A program made the position numbers and the translations under genes. Positions 48,789 to 57,911 of a stretch of 64,000 nucleotides of DNA are shown here, piece by piece. This DNA is from Burkholderia cenocepacia. Lineage in GTDB: Bacteria; Pseudomonadota; Gammaproteobacteria; Burkholderiales; Burkholderiaceae. The number at the start of each line of letters is the position of its first letter. Position 1 is the stretch's first letter. A model generated the notes under the pieces. It was given only the letters and a program-made list of their open reading frames with translations, searched no databases and had not been told where the DNA came from. Location of the stretch: positions 558,001-622,000 of the forward strand of contig NZ_UAQZ01000013.1 of the NCBI RefSeq assembly GCF_900446215.1. Reading direction: 5' to 3'.

Positions 48789-49439
48789 TCAGCCGACCAG
48801 CTTCGTGTTGAGCCACGGCTGCTTCACGAGCCGCTCCGCTTCGAACTGGCGGATCTTGTCCGCGTGGCGCAGCGTGAGGCCGATGTCGTCGAAGCCGTTC
48901 AGCAGGCAGTACTTGCGGAACGCGGTGATCTCGAACGGATACTCGCGGCCGTCGCCCGCGCGCACGACCTGCGCGTCGAGGTCGATCGTCAGCTGGTAAC
49001 CGTTGAACGCATACGTGTCGTTGAACAGGTGATCGACCTGCTGCTCGGTCAGCACGATCGGCAGCAGGCCGTTCTTGAAGCAGTTGTTGAAGAAGATGTC
49101 CGCGAAGCTCGGCGCGATGATCGCGCGGAAGCCGTACTGCTGCAGCGCCCACGGCGCGTGCTCGCGCGAGCTGCCGCAGCCGAAATTCTTGCGGGCGAGC
49201 AGCACCGATGCGCCCTGGTAGCGCGGCTGGTTCAGCACGAAGTCCGGGTTCAGCGGACGCTTCGAGTTGTCCTGCCCCGGCTCGCCGTGATCGAGGTAGC
49301 GCCATTCGTCGAACGCGTTCGGACCGAAGCCCGTGCGCTTGATCGACTTCAGGAACTGCTTCGGGATGATCGCGTCCGTGTCGACGTTCTCGCGATCGAG
49401 CGGCGCCACGACGCCGGTATGTACAGTGAATTTTTCCAT
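48789..49439 (-). CDS. leuD: 3-isopropylmalate dehydratase small subunit
   Basis: LeuD is the swivelling subunit of isopropylmalate isomerase and partners LeuC. The sequence [38 protein letters not shown] and [20 protein letters not shown] is standard. The ATG at 49439 gives 216 residues. It is 68 nt after the entericidin-like gene and 76 nt before leuB. Confidence 0.95.
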   Translation of the reverse strand: MEKFTVHTGVVAPLDRENVDTDAIIPKQFLKSIKRTGFGPNAFDEWRYLDHGEPGQDNSKRPLNPDFVLNQPRYQGASVLLARKNFGCGSSREHAPWALQQYGFRAIIAPSFADIFFNNCFKNGLLPIVLTEQQVDHLFNDTYAFNGYQLTIDLDAQVVRAGDGREYPFEITAFRKYCLLNGFDDIGLTLRHADKIRQFEAERLVKQPWLNTKLVG

Positions 49440-49506
49440 GATCCGTCTATCCGGTTGAAGGGCCGGCACGCGGCCGGCGCCCATCGACAAATTCTCGGTG
49501 GCGGTG

Positions 49507-49653
49507 TCAGTCCGCGGCGCGCTTCAGCGCGTTGCCGGCGGCGTTGACGTCCTCGCCGAAGCCTCGGACGGTATTGCAGCCCGCGAGGCCGAAGCCCAGC
49601 CCCGCCAGCGCCAGCGCGGCAACCAGCCGCGCGATGACCTTCGATGCCGTCAC
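49507..49653 (-). CDS. Entericidin EcnA/B-family lipoprotein
   Basis: A 48-residue small lipoprotein has a hydrophobic signal and the lipobox LAGC at residues 23-26, followed by [20 protein letters not shown]. The CNTV-GFGEDV pattern is the entericidin family mark. Entericidins are small cell-envelope lipoproteins linked to stress or toxin-antidote behaviour in E. coli. It starts with GTG 3 nt after the leuC stop, so it is translated with the leu operon. It is too short for common gene callers. Confidence 0.8.
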   Translation of the reverse strand: MTASKVIARLVAALALAGLGFGLAGCNTVRGFGEDVNAAGNALKRAAD

Positions 49654-49656
49654 GCG

Positions 49657-51066
49657 TTACCCCAGCTGGCGAATGTCGACGAAGTGGCCTTCGATCGCCG
49701 CGGCCGCCGCCATCGCGGGGCTCACGAGGTGCGTGCGACCGCCCGCGCCCTGCCGGCCTTCGAAGTTGCGGTTCGACGTCGACGCGCAGCGCTCGCCCGG
49801 ATCGAGCCGGTCGGCGTTCATCGCGAGGCACATCGAGCAGCCCGGCTCGCGCCATTCGAAGCCCGCGTCGGTGAACACCTTGTCGAGCCCTTCGCGCTCG
49901 GCCTGCGCCTTCACGAGGCCCGAGCCCGGCACGACCATCGCGAGCCGCACGTTCGACGCGATGCGACGGTTCAGTTTCTTCACGACATACGCGGCCGCGC
50001 GGATATCCTCGATCCGTGCATTCGTGCACGAGCCGATGAAGATCTTGTCGACCTTGATCGATTCGATCGGCGTGTTCGGCTCGAGCGCCATGTACGCCAG
50101 CGCGCGCTCCATCGCGTCGCGCTTGACCGGATCCTTCTCGCGCTCGGGATCGGGCACGCGACCGTCGATCGACGTGACCATTTCCGGCGACGTGCCCCAC
50201 GTGACCTGCGGAACGATCTCCGCCGCGTTCAGCTCGACCACGCGGTCGAAGTGCGCGCCGTCGTCCGACTTGAACTGGCGCCAGTATTCGACGGCCTGAT
50301 CCCATTCCGCGCCGGTCGGCACGAACGGACGGCCCTTCAGGTAGTCGATCGTCGTGTCGTCCACCGCGACCATGCCCGCGCGCGCGCCGGCTTCGATCGC
50401 CATGTTGCAGACGGTCATGCGGCCTTCCATCGTCAGCGCGCGAATGGTCGAGCCGCCGAATTCGATCGCGTAGCCGGTGCCGCCCGCGGTGCCGATCTTG
50501 CCGATGATCGCGAGCACGATGTCCTTCGCGGTGCAGCCGCGCGGCAGTGCGCCGTCGACCTTCACGAGCATGTTCTTGCTCTTCTTCTGCAGCAAGGTCT
50601 GCGTCGCGAGCACGTGCTCGACTTCCGACGTGCCGATGCCGTGCGCGAGCGCGCCGAACGCGCCGTGCGTCGACGTATGCGAATCGCCGCACACGATCGT
50701 CATGCCCGGCAGCGTCGCGCCCTGTTCCGGCCCGATGATGTGGACGATGCCCTGGCGCACGTCGTTCATCTTGAACTGGGTGATGCCGAATGCGTCGCAG
50801 TTCGCGTCGAGCGTGTCGACCTGCAGCTTCGAGACGGGATCGGCGATGCCGTGGCTGCGGTCCGTGGTCGGCACGTTGTGGTCCGACACGGCCAGGTTCG
50901 CGCTGATGCGCCACACCGGGCGCTGCGCCATCTTCAGCCCTTCGAATGCCTGCGGGCTCGTGACTTCATGCAGCAGCTGACGGTCGATATAGAGCAGGGT
51001 CGTGCCGTCTTCCTCGGTGTGGACCACGTGGGTGTTCCACAGTTTGTCGTAGAGAGTCTGTGCCAT
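49657..51066 (-). CDS. leuC: 3-isopropylmalate dehydratase large subunit
   Basis: LeuC is the 4Fe-4S aconitase-type subunit of isopropylmalate isomerase. Cluster cysteines lie in [14 protein letters not shown] and in [15 protein letters not shown]. The start [22 protein letters not shown] is conserved, and the 469 residues match the family. It is the first gene of leuC-ecn-leuD-leuB; a 207-nt spacer lies upstream. Confidence 0.95.
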   Translation of the reverse strand: MAQTLYDKLWNTHVVHTEEDGTTLLYIDRQLLHEVTSPQAFEGLKMAQRPVWRISANLAVSDHNVPTTDRSHGIADPVSKLQVDTLDANCDAFGITQFKMNDVRQGIVHIIGPEQGATLPGMTIVCGDSHTSTHGAFGALAHGIGTSEVEHVLATQTLLQKKSKNMLVKVDGALPRGCTAKDIVLAIIGKIGTAGGTGYAIEFGGSTIRALTMEGRMTVCNMAIEAGARAGMVAVDDTTIDYLKGRPFVPTGAEWDQAVEYWRQFKSDDGAHFDRVVELNAAEIVPQVTWGTSPEMVTSIDGRVPDPEREKDPVKRDAMERALAYMALEPNTPIESIKVDKIFIGSCTNARIEDIRAAAYVVKKLNRRIASNVRLAMVVPGSGLVKAQAEREGLDKVFTDAGFEWREPGCSMCLAMNADRLDPGERCASTSNRNFEGRQGAGGRTHLVSPAMAAAAAIEGHFVDIRQLG

Positions 51067-51273
51067 GGGTATGCGGGGTCGTTGTGACTACAAGCCTTGC
51101 GGATGCGGTCGATTATGCCACGCAGAACGCGTCGCGGCGCAGGCCGGACGCGAAAAAACCCATTAAAAACAGTGGTTTGGCTGGTAGTGCCAATACCTGT
51201 ATCGGCATTACCCGCCAACATGTGGCACGCACGATCCGGCGCGCGGCGATCGCGCGCGGGGTGCGCTGCGCGT

Positions 51274-52068
51274 CTAGCCGCCCGGATATTCGCGATTGAT
51301 CAGGTCGAGCCGCAGCATCGCGAGCTGCATGCCGGCATTGCTCATCAGGTAAAGATCGCGCCGCCGCATCGCCGGCTGCTGGGCCGATGCATCGTAGGTG
51401 CCGGGCAGCGACAGTCCGGCCGGCACCGCCGCCTGCATCCCCGCCGCATTCGACACGCGCACGGCGATCGACGCCTGATCGCGATGCGTGACCACGCCGA
51501 CCTTGCCGAGCGCCGCGGCCGAACCGGCCTGCCTGACGATCGCGGCGGCGACGCCGTCGGGCGTCGGTATCGGGCTGCCGGCGACCGCGGCAGGCGTCGC
51601 GATCGACGTCACGCCGGCCGTCAGTCCGTACTTCGACGCGAGCACGCTCGCGACTTCCTGCTGCGCGAAAACCGGCACCGCGGCTTTCTGCCGAAGCTGG
51701 AACACGGCGTCGGCGATGGCCTCGTTCACGGGGCCCGGCAGCGGCGCGGCGGCCGATGACCCGGCGCGGCTGCCGAAGCCGAACGCGACGATCGTGTTGA
51801 CGCCGGCCGCGTCGACGGACGGCGGCGTCCACGAGAAAAACGTGTCGAGCAGGTAACCGGTTTCGTCGGCGGCAGTCGCGCGATCGTTCAGTTCGTTCGT
51901 CAGCTTGCCGAGCATCTGGCGCTGCAGTTCCGCATCGGAAACGGGGGCGTCGCTTGCGAACGCGGGCGCGGCGGCGGCGCACGAGGCGGCGAGCAATGAA
52001 GTGGAGGCGAGAAAATGGCGGCGGTTCGTCATGGTCACGGAATTCGAATGGGAAACGACGGAAGGCAT
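51274..52068 (-). CDS. Exported protein, paralogue of the next gene, unknown function
   Basis: The product has a twin-arginine-type signal (TNRRHFLASTSLLAASC to AFA) and about 225 mature residues. It shares a framework with the neighbouring lipoprotein (GPVNEAIADAVFQLRQ, VASVLASKYGL, a GVVTHRDQAS segment). ATG at 52068 overlaps the upstream stop (TGATG) with AAGGG before it; an ATG at 52032 is the alternative and would start at MTNRRHF. The fold looks like YdcF/SanA (DUF218) proteins, which is a weak guess. I do not know the function. Confidence 0.75.
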   Translation of the reverse strand: MPSVVSHSNSVTMTNRRHFLASTSLLAASCAAAAPAFASDAPVSDAELQRQMLGKLTNELNDRATAADETGYLLDTFFSWTPPSVDAAGVNTIVAFGFGSRAGSSAAAPLPGPVNEAIADAVFQLRQKAAVPVFAQQEVASVLASKYGLTAGVTSIATPAAVAGSPIPTPDGVAAAIVRQAGSAAALGKVGVVTHRDQASIAVRVSNAAGMQAAVPAGLSLPGTYDASAQQPAMRRRDLYLMSNAGMQLAMLRLDLINREYPGG

Positions 52069-52889
52069 CAGCCCTTCGGGAACGCCTGCATCGTCGCGGT
52101 CATCGCGTGCGTCAGCATCTGCGCATACATGTCGTGCACGAGATAGAGGCTGCGGTTGCGCGTCCACGGCTGGCCCGACTGCGGGTCGTACGTGGTCGGC
52201 AGCGGCACCTCGGCGACCGCGGCCGCCTGCATGCCCGCCTGCCGCGAGGTCTGGATGCAGCGCTTCGCATGATCGCGATGGCCAACCACCGCGACGGTGC
52301 CCATCGCGGCCGCGCCGCCCGCACGCGATACGGCCACGGCCGCGACGCCCGCGGTGCTCAGGTAGACGATCGAGCCGTCGCTCGCGATCACCGGTTCGAT
52401 CGACGACAGCACGTCGGCGCCCAGCCCGTATTTCGATACGAGAAAGCGCGCGATTTCCCACTGCGCGTAGACCTTGACCGGTTTCAACTGGCGGATGCGG
52501 TACACGGCGTCCGCGAGCGCTTCGTTGACGGGCCCCGGATCGGGCAGCGCGGACTGGTTGCCGCCGGTGCTCGACGTATTGCCGCTCGCCGCGTTCGGAC
52601 GATTGCCGAAGCTGTACGCGACGATCGCGCCGATCTGCGCGGCCGGCACCGTCGGCAGCGCCGACGTGAAGCCGACATCGGTCATCGCCGGCACGATCGC
52701 GTCGACCGTCGCCGCATCGTCGAGCTGGGCGTTCAGTTTCGCGGACATCTGCGCGGCGAGCGCGGCGTCGCCGATCGGCGCCGACGTGACGTCGTCGCCG
52801 CCGCATGCGCCGAGGAATGACGCCGCCGCGACGGCCGGCGCGGCGGACAGGAATGTTCTGCGGGACGAGGCCGGGGGATGCTGACTCAT
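52068..52889 (-). CDS. Exported Tat-type lipoprotein, unknown function
   Basis: The 273-residue protein begins MSQHPPASSRRTFLSAAPAV with a twin-arginine signal and a lipobox FLGAC, so it is probably a Tat-exported lipoprotein. The mature part contains IGAIVAYSFGNRPN, GPVNEALADAVYRIRQLKPV, and VAVVGHRDHAKRCIQTSRQA, all echoed in the next gene, so the pair arose by duplication. The GHRDHAxR motif recalls DUF218/YdcF proteins. No function is assigned. The gene overlaps the next by one base. Confidence 0.75.
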   Translation of the reverse strand: MSQHPPASSRRTFLSAAPAVAAASFLGACGGDDVTSAPIGDAALAAQMSAKLNAQLDDAATVDAIVPAMTDVGFTSALPTVPAAQIGAIVAYSFGNRPNAASGNTSSTGGNQSALPDPGPVNEALADAVYRIRQLKPVKVYAQWEIARFLVSKYGLGADVLSSIEPVIASDGSIVYLSTAGVAAVAVSRAGGAAAMGTVAVVGHRDHAKRCIQTSRQAGMQAAAVAEVPLPTTYDPQSGQPWTRNRSLYLVHDMYAQMLTHAMTATMQAFPKG

Positions 52890-53236
52890 GGGTGCGAGAC
52901 GAAAGGAGGCGAATGACGAGCGCGCCTGACGACAGGCAGGACCGCCGGATTTCGCGGAATCAAGGGGAAAGGCAACGGCAGCCACGCATGAAACGGCATC
53001 GCGACGCATCACCGATCGGCGAAGCACGATCGTAGGCGGCGTTGGTTAAATTGGAGTGAAAATGCCGATCGAATCCGCTCGGCTACCGCTCCGTTTCGCC
53101 GATGGTCGAAGCCGTTTCATCCGTGGCGAGCGCATCGCCCCTTGTTTCGCCGGTGGCCGGCGCGAGGTTTCGACGTATCGACGTGCGCGCTACGATGACG
53201 CAACGCACGTTCCCGTGATCCGGACCCGGAGCCCTC
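52890..53236. other. Divergent spacer, no gene seen
   Basis: These 347 nt separate the minus-strand lipoprotein gene from the plus-strand cupin. A short AT-richer part near 53,040 may be a promoter. Open frames through it have no coding character. Confidence 0.45.
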
Positions 53237-53560
53237 ATGAAGCTCGGCCTGAAAGAATCGCTTGCGCGCCTCGACGACGCAGGCACGCTGTTCACGACGC
53301 TGTTTCACCACGGTACGCTCGACGTCGAGCTGTACCGGCCGCGCATCGAGGATCGGCAGACGCCGCACGTGCGCGACGAGGTCTACGTGATCGCCGCCGG
53401 CACGTCGCGCTTCGTCGTCGACGGGCGTGAATGCGACGTCGCGGCCGGCGACGCGCTGTTCGTCCCCGCGCACGCCGAGCATCGCTTCGTCGGCTTCTCC
53501 GACGATTTCTCGACATGGGTGTTCTTCTACGGCCCCGAAGGCGGCGAACGCGGCGCGTGA
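53237..53560 (+). CDS. Small cupin-domain protein
   Basis: The 107-residue single-domain cupin has the two motifs PHVRDEVYVIAAGTSRFVVDG and AGDALFVPAHAEHRFVGFSDD, with the His/Glu metal ligands mostly in place. GGAG lies 7 nt before the ATG. Such proteins bind small molecules or metals; the substrate is not known. It is followed 121 nt later by the GST-like gene in the same direction. Confidence 0.82.
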   Translation: MKLGLKESLARLDDAGTLFTTLFHHGTLDVELYRPRIEDRQTPHVRDEVYVIAAGTSRFVVDGRECDVAAGDALFVPAHAEHRFVGFSDDFSTWVFFYGPEGGERGA

Positions 53561-53681
53561 CGCGCGACGCCCGCGGCACTTTCCCCGCGATCTCCTAGAC
53601 TGTCTATTCGCAGCGGGAGCCGCATGGCCGCCCCGCCTTCATGCAGCCGGCAGCATTCGGTTCAACGAACAGGAGAACAGC

Positions 53682-54407
53682 ATGCGATATGAACTCTATT
53701 ACTGGCCCGAGATCCAGGGCCGCGGCGAGTACGTACGGCTCGCGCTCGAGGCCGCCGAAGCCGACTACGTCGACGTCGCGCGCGAATCGGGGCGCGGAAT
53801 GGGCGTGACGGCCATGATGCGCATGATGGACAGCACGCAGGCCGAATGCGTGCCGTTCGCACCGCCGTTCCTGAAGGCGGGCGACGTGGTCGTCGGGCAG
53901 ACCGCGAACATCCTGCTGTTTCTCGGCGCGCGGCTCGGGCTCGCGCCCGACGACGAAGCCGGCCGGCTGTGGGTGCATCAGATCCAGCTGACCGCTGCCG
54001 ATTTCATCACCGAGATCCACGACACGCACCATCCGATCGGCAGCGGCCTGTACTACGAGGACCAGAAAGCGGAAGCGGCCGAGCGCGCGGCCGATTTCCT
54101 CGAGAACCGGCTGCCGAAGTTCCTTGGCTACTTCGATCGCGTGCTCGAACAGAATCCGCACAAGAACGGTTATATCGCGGGCAACGCGCTCAGCTATGCG
54201 GACCTGACGATGTTCCAGTTGATCGAGGGGCTGCGCTATGCGTTCCCGAAGGCGATGAAGCGCGCGGAGCGCAAGGTCGCGGCGCTCGTCGCGCTGCACG
54301 ATCGCGTCGCGGAGCATCCGCCCGTCGCGCGCTACCTGGCATCGGAGCGCCGCATCCCGTTCAACGACATGGGGATCTTCCGGCACTATCCGGAGCTGGA
54401 CAAGTAA
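53682..54407 (+). CDS. Glutathione S-transferase family protein
   Basis: The 241-residue protein has an N-terminal thioredoxin-like GST domain (YELYYWPEIQGRGEYVRLALE, with the Tyr of the active site) and an alpha-helical C-terminal domain (NGYIAGNALSYADLTMFQLI, the GST N-capping box). It is of the Sigma/Mu-like type. AGGAG lies 7 nt upstream of the ATG. Its substrate is unknown. Confidence 0.85.
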   Translation: MRYELYYWPEIQGRGEYVRLALEAAEADYVDVARESGRGMGVTAMMRMMDSTQAECVPFAPPFLKAGDVVVGQTANILLFLGARLGLAPDDEAGRLWVHQIQLTAADFITEIHDTHHPIGSGLYYEDQKAEAAERAADFLENRLPKFLGYFDRVLEQNPHKNGYIAGNALSYADLTMFQLIEGLRYAFPKAMKRAERKVAALVALHDRVAEHPPVARYLASERRIPFNDMGIFRHYPELDK

Positions 54408-54500
54408 CGGCGGCGGCACGCGTCGTTCACGCGGCGGCGACCGCCGTCTCGTGCAGGTGGCGCCACACGATCAAGCCGTCCGCTTCGCGCCGGAACACAG

Positions 54501-54659
54501 GACGATCTCGCAAGCGGCACGCTGGTCGACGCGCTGCCCGCGTACCGGTTTCCGCAGCAGAACGTCTACGCGCCGTACGTCGCGACGCGGCACGTGCCGC
54601 AGAAGGTACGCGCATGGGTGGATTTCATGAAGGCGCAGTTGAAGCAGGCACGCTGGCCG
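54501..54659 (+). pseudogene. LysR-family regulator, C-terminal remnant
   Basis: The plus-strand frame reads DDLASGTLVDALPAYRFPQQ, then NVYAPYVATRHVPQKVRAWV and DFMKAQLKQARWP. This is the typical last 50 residues of a LysR substrate-binding domain (LV-LPxYRxP, YAxYxxxRxxxxKVRAxVDF). The DNA-binding domain and most of the protein are missing, and the frame has lost its stop codon. It is a decayed piece lying between the GST gene and the permease. Confidence 0.7.
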
Positions 54660-54743
54660 AAACGCGCGTGGCGGCACGGCTCGCTCGACGGAGGCCATGC
54701 GATTCGCACCGGCTCCCGTCGCCTCGCCGTCGCCCGCCGGCGA

Positions 54744-56276
54744 TCAGCGCGGCTGCCCGTGCTGCGAGGCCGCCGCGTCGACGGCCTCGACCGAGCGCGC
54801 GAGCCACGGCCCGATGTCCATCTCTTCGTAGCGCACGAGCCGGCTCTTGCGCGCGCGGCGATACGCCCACCAGATCGCGACGAACAGCGGAATCCACACA
54901 TAGATCGACAGCACTTCCATCCAGTCGATGCGCGCCGCGAAGAATGCCTGGTAATCCTGGCCCAGCGAAATCACGATGCAGATCGCGATCGCGAACAACG
55001 GCCCGAACGGAAACCATTTCGCGCGATACGGCAGCTGGTCGAGCCGATAGCCCTGCTTCAGGAATCCCTTGCGGAACCGGTAATGGCAGACCGCGATGCC
55101 GAGCCACGCGATGAAGCCGGTGATGCCGACCGTATTCAGCAGCCACAGATAGATGCGCTGGTTGCTGGTCAGCGACGTGAGGAAGCACAACCCGCCGACG
55201 GCCATCGTCGCGTACAGCGCGTTGCGCGGCACGCCGCCCGGCGACAGCGTCGCGAACATGGCCGGCGCGCGCCCTTCCGATGCGAGGTTGTACAGCATCC
55301 GCGTCGCCGCGTAGGTGCCGGAATTGCCGGCCGACAGCACGGCCGTCAGGATCACCAGGTTCATCGCGCCGGCCGCGAGCGGGAACCCCGCATGGCTGAA
55401 CACCAGCGTGAACGGGCTCACGCCGATGTCGGTCACGTCGCTCTTCAGCAGGTTCGGATCGGTGTACGGCACCAGCAGGCCGATCACGAAGATCGCGAGC
55501 ACGTAGAACAGCATGATCCGCCAGAAAATCTGCTTCACCGCGCGCGGGATCGTCTTGCGCGGGTTTTCCGATTCGCCGGCCGTGATGCCGACCAGCTCGG
55601 TGCCGAGGAACGAGAAGCCCGCGATCAGCGCGACGCTCATCATCGCGTGCACGCCGCCGACGAACGGCGCGTCGCCGGTCGTGAAGTTGCGCCAGCCGAC
55701 CGGATGCCCGGTCCCGAGCACGCCGGCCGCGATCAGCAGCCCGGCCGCGATGAATGCGATCACGGTGACGACCTTGATCAGCGAGAACCAGTATTCCGAT
55801 TCGCCGAAGCCGCGCACCGACAGCGTATTGAGCAGGAAGATCAGCACGAGGAAGCCCGCGCCCCACCACACGCCGGGCACCGACGGAAACCAGTAGCGCA
55901 TCACGATCTGCGCGGCGACCAGCTCGATCGCGATCGTCACCGCCCAGCTGTACCAGTAGGTCCAGCCGAGCGCGACGCCGAAACCTTCGTCGACGTACTT
56001 CTCGCCGTAGATCGCGAACGAGCCCGATACCGGCATCAACGCGGCCATCTCGCCGAGCCCGGTGACGACGAAATAGACCATGATCCCGATCGCGAGATAC
56101 GCGGCGATCGCCCCGCCCGGCCCCGCCTGCGCGACCGACGCGCCCGACGCGACGAACAGCCCCGTGCCGATCGAACCGCCGATCGCGATCATCGCGATGT
56201 GGCGGCCCTGCAGACGACGCTTCAGCGTCGCCCCGGACGACGCGGCCGTCCCCGCTGCCGCTTGCATAGCATCCAT
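54744..56276 (-). CDS. APC-family amino acid permease, LysP/AAT type
   Basis: This inner-membrane amino acid transporter has twelve predicted helices over 510 residues. The family signature IAMIAIGGSIGTGLFVASG begins helix 1. The ATG at 56276 is chosen because AGGG lies 9 nt upstream. It lies third in a minus-strand set with a DDAH-like arginine enzyme and an Lrp-type regulator, so basic amino acids are likely substrates, which is inferred. Confidence 0.85.
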   Translation of the reverse strand: MDAMQAAAGTAASSGATLKRRLQGRHIAMIAIGGSIGTGLFVASGASVAQAGPGGAIAAYLAIGIMVYFVVTGLGEMAALMPVSGSFAIYGEKYVDEGFGVALGWTYWYSWAVTIAIELVAAQIVMRYWFPSVPGVWWGAGFLVLIFLLNTLSVRGFGESEYWFSLIKVVTVIAFIAAGLLIAAGVLGTGHPVGWRNFTTGDAPFVGGVHAMMSVALIAGFSFLGTELVGITAGESENPRKTIPRAVKQIFWRIMLFYVLAIFVIGLLVPYTDPNLLKSDVTDIGVSPFTLVFSHAGFPLAAGAMNLVILTAVLSAGNSGTYAATRMLYNLASEGRAPAMFATLSPGGVPRNALYATMAVGGLCFLTSLTSNQRIYLWLLNTVGITGFIAWLGIAVCHYRFRKGFLKQGYRLDQLPYRAKWFPFGPLFAIAICIVISLGQDYQAFFAARIDWMEVLSIYVWIPLFVAIWWAYRRARKSRLVRYEEMDIGPWLARSVEAVDAAASQHGQPR

Positions 56277-56379
56277 AGTGTTCACCCTGATTGTGATCCG
56301 GTCAGCCAAATTTGATTTGGAATGCAAATCGATCGACCTGGTCATTCGCCTCGAAACCGGCCCTGCCGGGCCGGTCGCA

Positions 56380-56844
56380 TCACACGACGCTGCGCTTGAT
56401 CGCCTGCAGTTCGGCCGTCGTCACGATCTTCTCGATCCGGAATCGCGGGCTTTCCAGCCATACGTTCGCGATCCGCCGGTACTCGTCGAGATCCTCGCAC
56501 GCGAGCCGCACGAGAAAATCGAACGTGCCGCTGACGAGCCAGCAATCGAGCACGGCCGGATTCGCGCGCATTTCCTCCTCGAACGGCGCCTGCGAACGCC
56601 CGTGGTCGGCCAGCACGATCTGCGCGATCACGACGATCGGCTTGGTCGCGCGCGGCGCCTTGATCACCGCGCGATACCCTTCGATCACGCCGAGCGCCTC
56701 GAGCCGCTCCACGCGCGCCTGGCACGGCCGCGGCGTGAGGTTCACGAGCTCCGACAGCTTCCGGTACGAGATTCGCCCGTCGGTACGCAGGATGTCGAGG
56801 ATCCGGAGATCGATCTTGTCGAGCTGCATCTTCTTGTCGGTCAT
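56380..56844 (-). CDS. Lrp/AsnC-family transcriptional regulator
   Basis: The 154-residue protein has an N-terminal winged helix-turn-helix (ILDILRTDGRISYRKLSELV then LTPRPCQARVERLEALGVI) and a C-terminal RAM/AsnC effector domain. It lies between the DDAH-like gene and the permease on the same strand. It probably senses an amino acid and controls both, which is inference from position. Confidence 0.9.
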   Translation of the reverse strand: MTDKKMQLDKIDLRILDILRTDGRISYRKLSELVNLTPRPCQARVERLEALGVIEGYRAVIKAPRATKPIVVIAQIVLADHGRSQAPFEEEMRANPAVLDCWLVSGTFDFLVRLACEDLDEYRRIANVWLESPRFRIEKIVTTAELQAIKRSVV

Positions 56845-56942
56845 CCGCGTTCGCTCCGGTCGGGTCGTGGCTGGTGCGCGGAACGTGTGCCGTTCCGCGC
56901 GGGGGCCACATTATCCGGCCGAAGCGGCCGCGCGCCAATCGG

Positions 56943-57701
56943 CTAGAACCGCAGCGACAGGCAGGTCAGGCCGCCGTCCATCTTGCGGAACTCGCTCGTG
57001 TCGATCACGTGCAGCGGCATGCCGAGCGACGCGATCGCGTCATGCACGCGCGGATAGCCGGCCGGCGTGATCAGCGTACCGTTCACGCGCAGCGTGTTGC
57101 CCGCGTATTCGTCGGCGGCCGAGATCGCGATCCGGCGATAGTCGGCGAATGCCGGATGCGCGGCCAGCGCGTCGGTCACGAGCAGCGTGTCGTCGCCGAG
57201 CGCGTTGACGACCGATTTCAGGTGCAGGCCGGCGCCGACCGGCACCGCGACGACCGAATAGCCATGGCGCGACACCAGCGCGTCGAACGCGGCGATGCCT
57301 TCCGCGTCGGTGCGGCTCGTCAGGCCGATGAAGAAGCGCTTGCCGACCTGCATCACGTCGCCGCCGTCGAGACGGCCGGACTGCATCGGCAGCAGTTCGC
57401 GATACGCGGCGAGCGCCGCTTCGATATGAACCGTCTCGCCGCGCCGGGCAGGCGCGCCGGGACGCGTGATCACCGCGAATTCCGGCGTGACGACGGCGAC
57501 GTCCTCGACGAAGTGCGAATCGGGAAACGCCTCCAGCGGCGGCAGTTCGGTCAACTCGACGCCGAGCGTGCGCAGCGCGTCGCAGTACGCGTGGAACTGC
57601 GTGAGCGTCTTGTCGTAATCGGGTGCACCGAGTTCGGCGGTGGTCAGGCCCGCGCCGCAGGACGGCGCGGGACGGCGAACGATCGCTTGCGTGAATTGCA
57701 T
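56943..57701 (-). CDS. Dimethylarginine dimethylaminohydrolase (DDAH)-like protein
   Basis: The enzyme hydrolyses Nω-methylated arginines to citrulline and methylamines. The amidinotransferase-fold catalytic set is complete: E66 (SHFVEDVAVV), H160 (GAGLHLKSVV) and C247 (GGLTCLSLRF). The 252 residues equal the Pseudomonas enzyme. ATG at 57701 follows GGAGGAG. It is first in a set with the Lrp-type regulator and permease. Activity on plain arginine or other guanidines cannot be excluded. Confidence 0.88.
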   Translation of the reverse strand: MQFTQAIVRRPAPSCGAGLTTAELGAPDYDKTLTQFHAYCDALRTLGVELTELPPLEAFPDSHFVEDVAVVTPEFAVITRPGAPARRGETVHIEAALAAYRELLPMQSGRLDGGDVMQVGKRFFIGLTSRTDAEGIAAFDALVSRHGYSVVAVPVGAGLHLKSVVNALGDDTLLVTDALAAHPAFADYRRIAISAADEYAGNTLRVNGTLITPAGYPRVHDAIASLGMPLHVIDTSEFRKMDGGLTCLSLRF

Positions 57702-57911
57702 CGACTCCTCCATGGTCTGCGCCGCATCCGTGCGGCGCACGGGCCGGCGGCGTTGTGTCCGGACCATTATCGGAAGCCAAATTGCGCCATTCGCGTCGAT
57801 TTCGGCGGCGCCGACAGCCGATTGCGTCGAATTGCGTGCACCACGCAGCGGATTCGGCAGACGGCCTGCCCGCGGTCTTGCGAACGGCCGTTCGGGGCCG
57901 CCGCACATGCT

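Noticed and set aside
51113-51208. A 31-codon frame upstream of leuC with five Leu codons, some rare (TTG, CTA, TTA), as a leucine leader peptide
   Set aside because: The Leu codons are scattered, no attenuator hairpin or T-run lies before leuC, and the ribosome binding site is weak. It is worth a conservation check but is not supported now.
53056-53430. A plus-strand open frame of 124 codons before and over the cupin gene
   Set aside because: It overlaps the cupin in another phase and lacks coding character.
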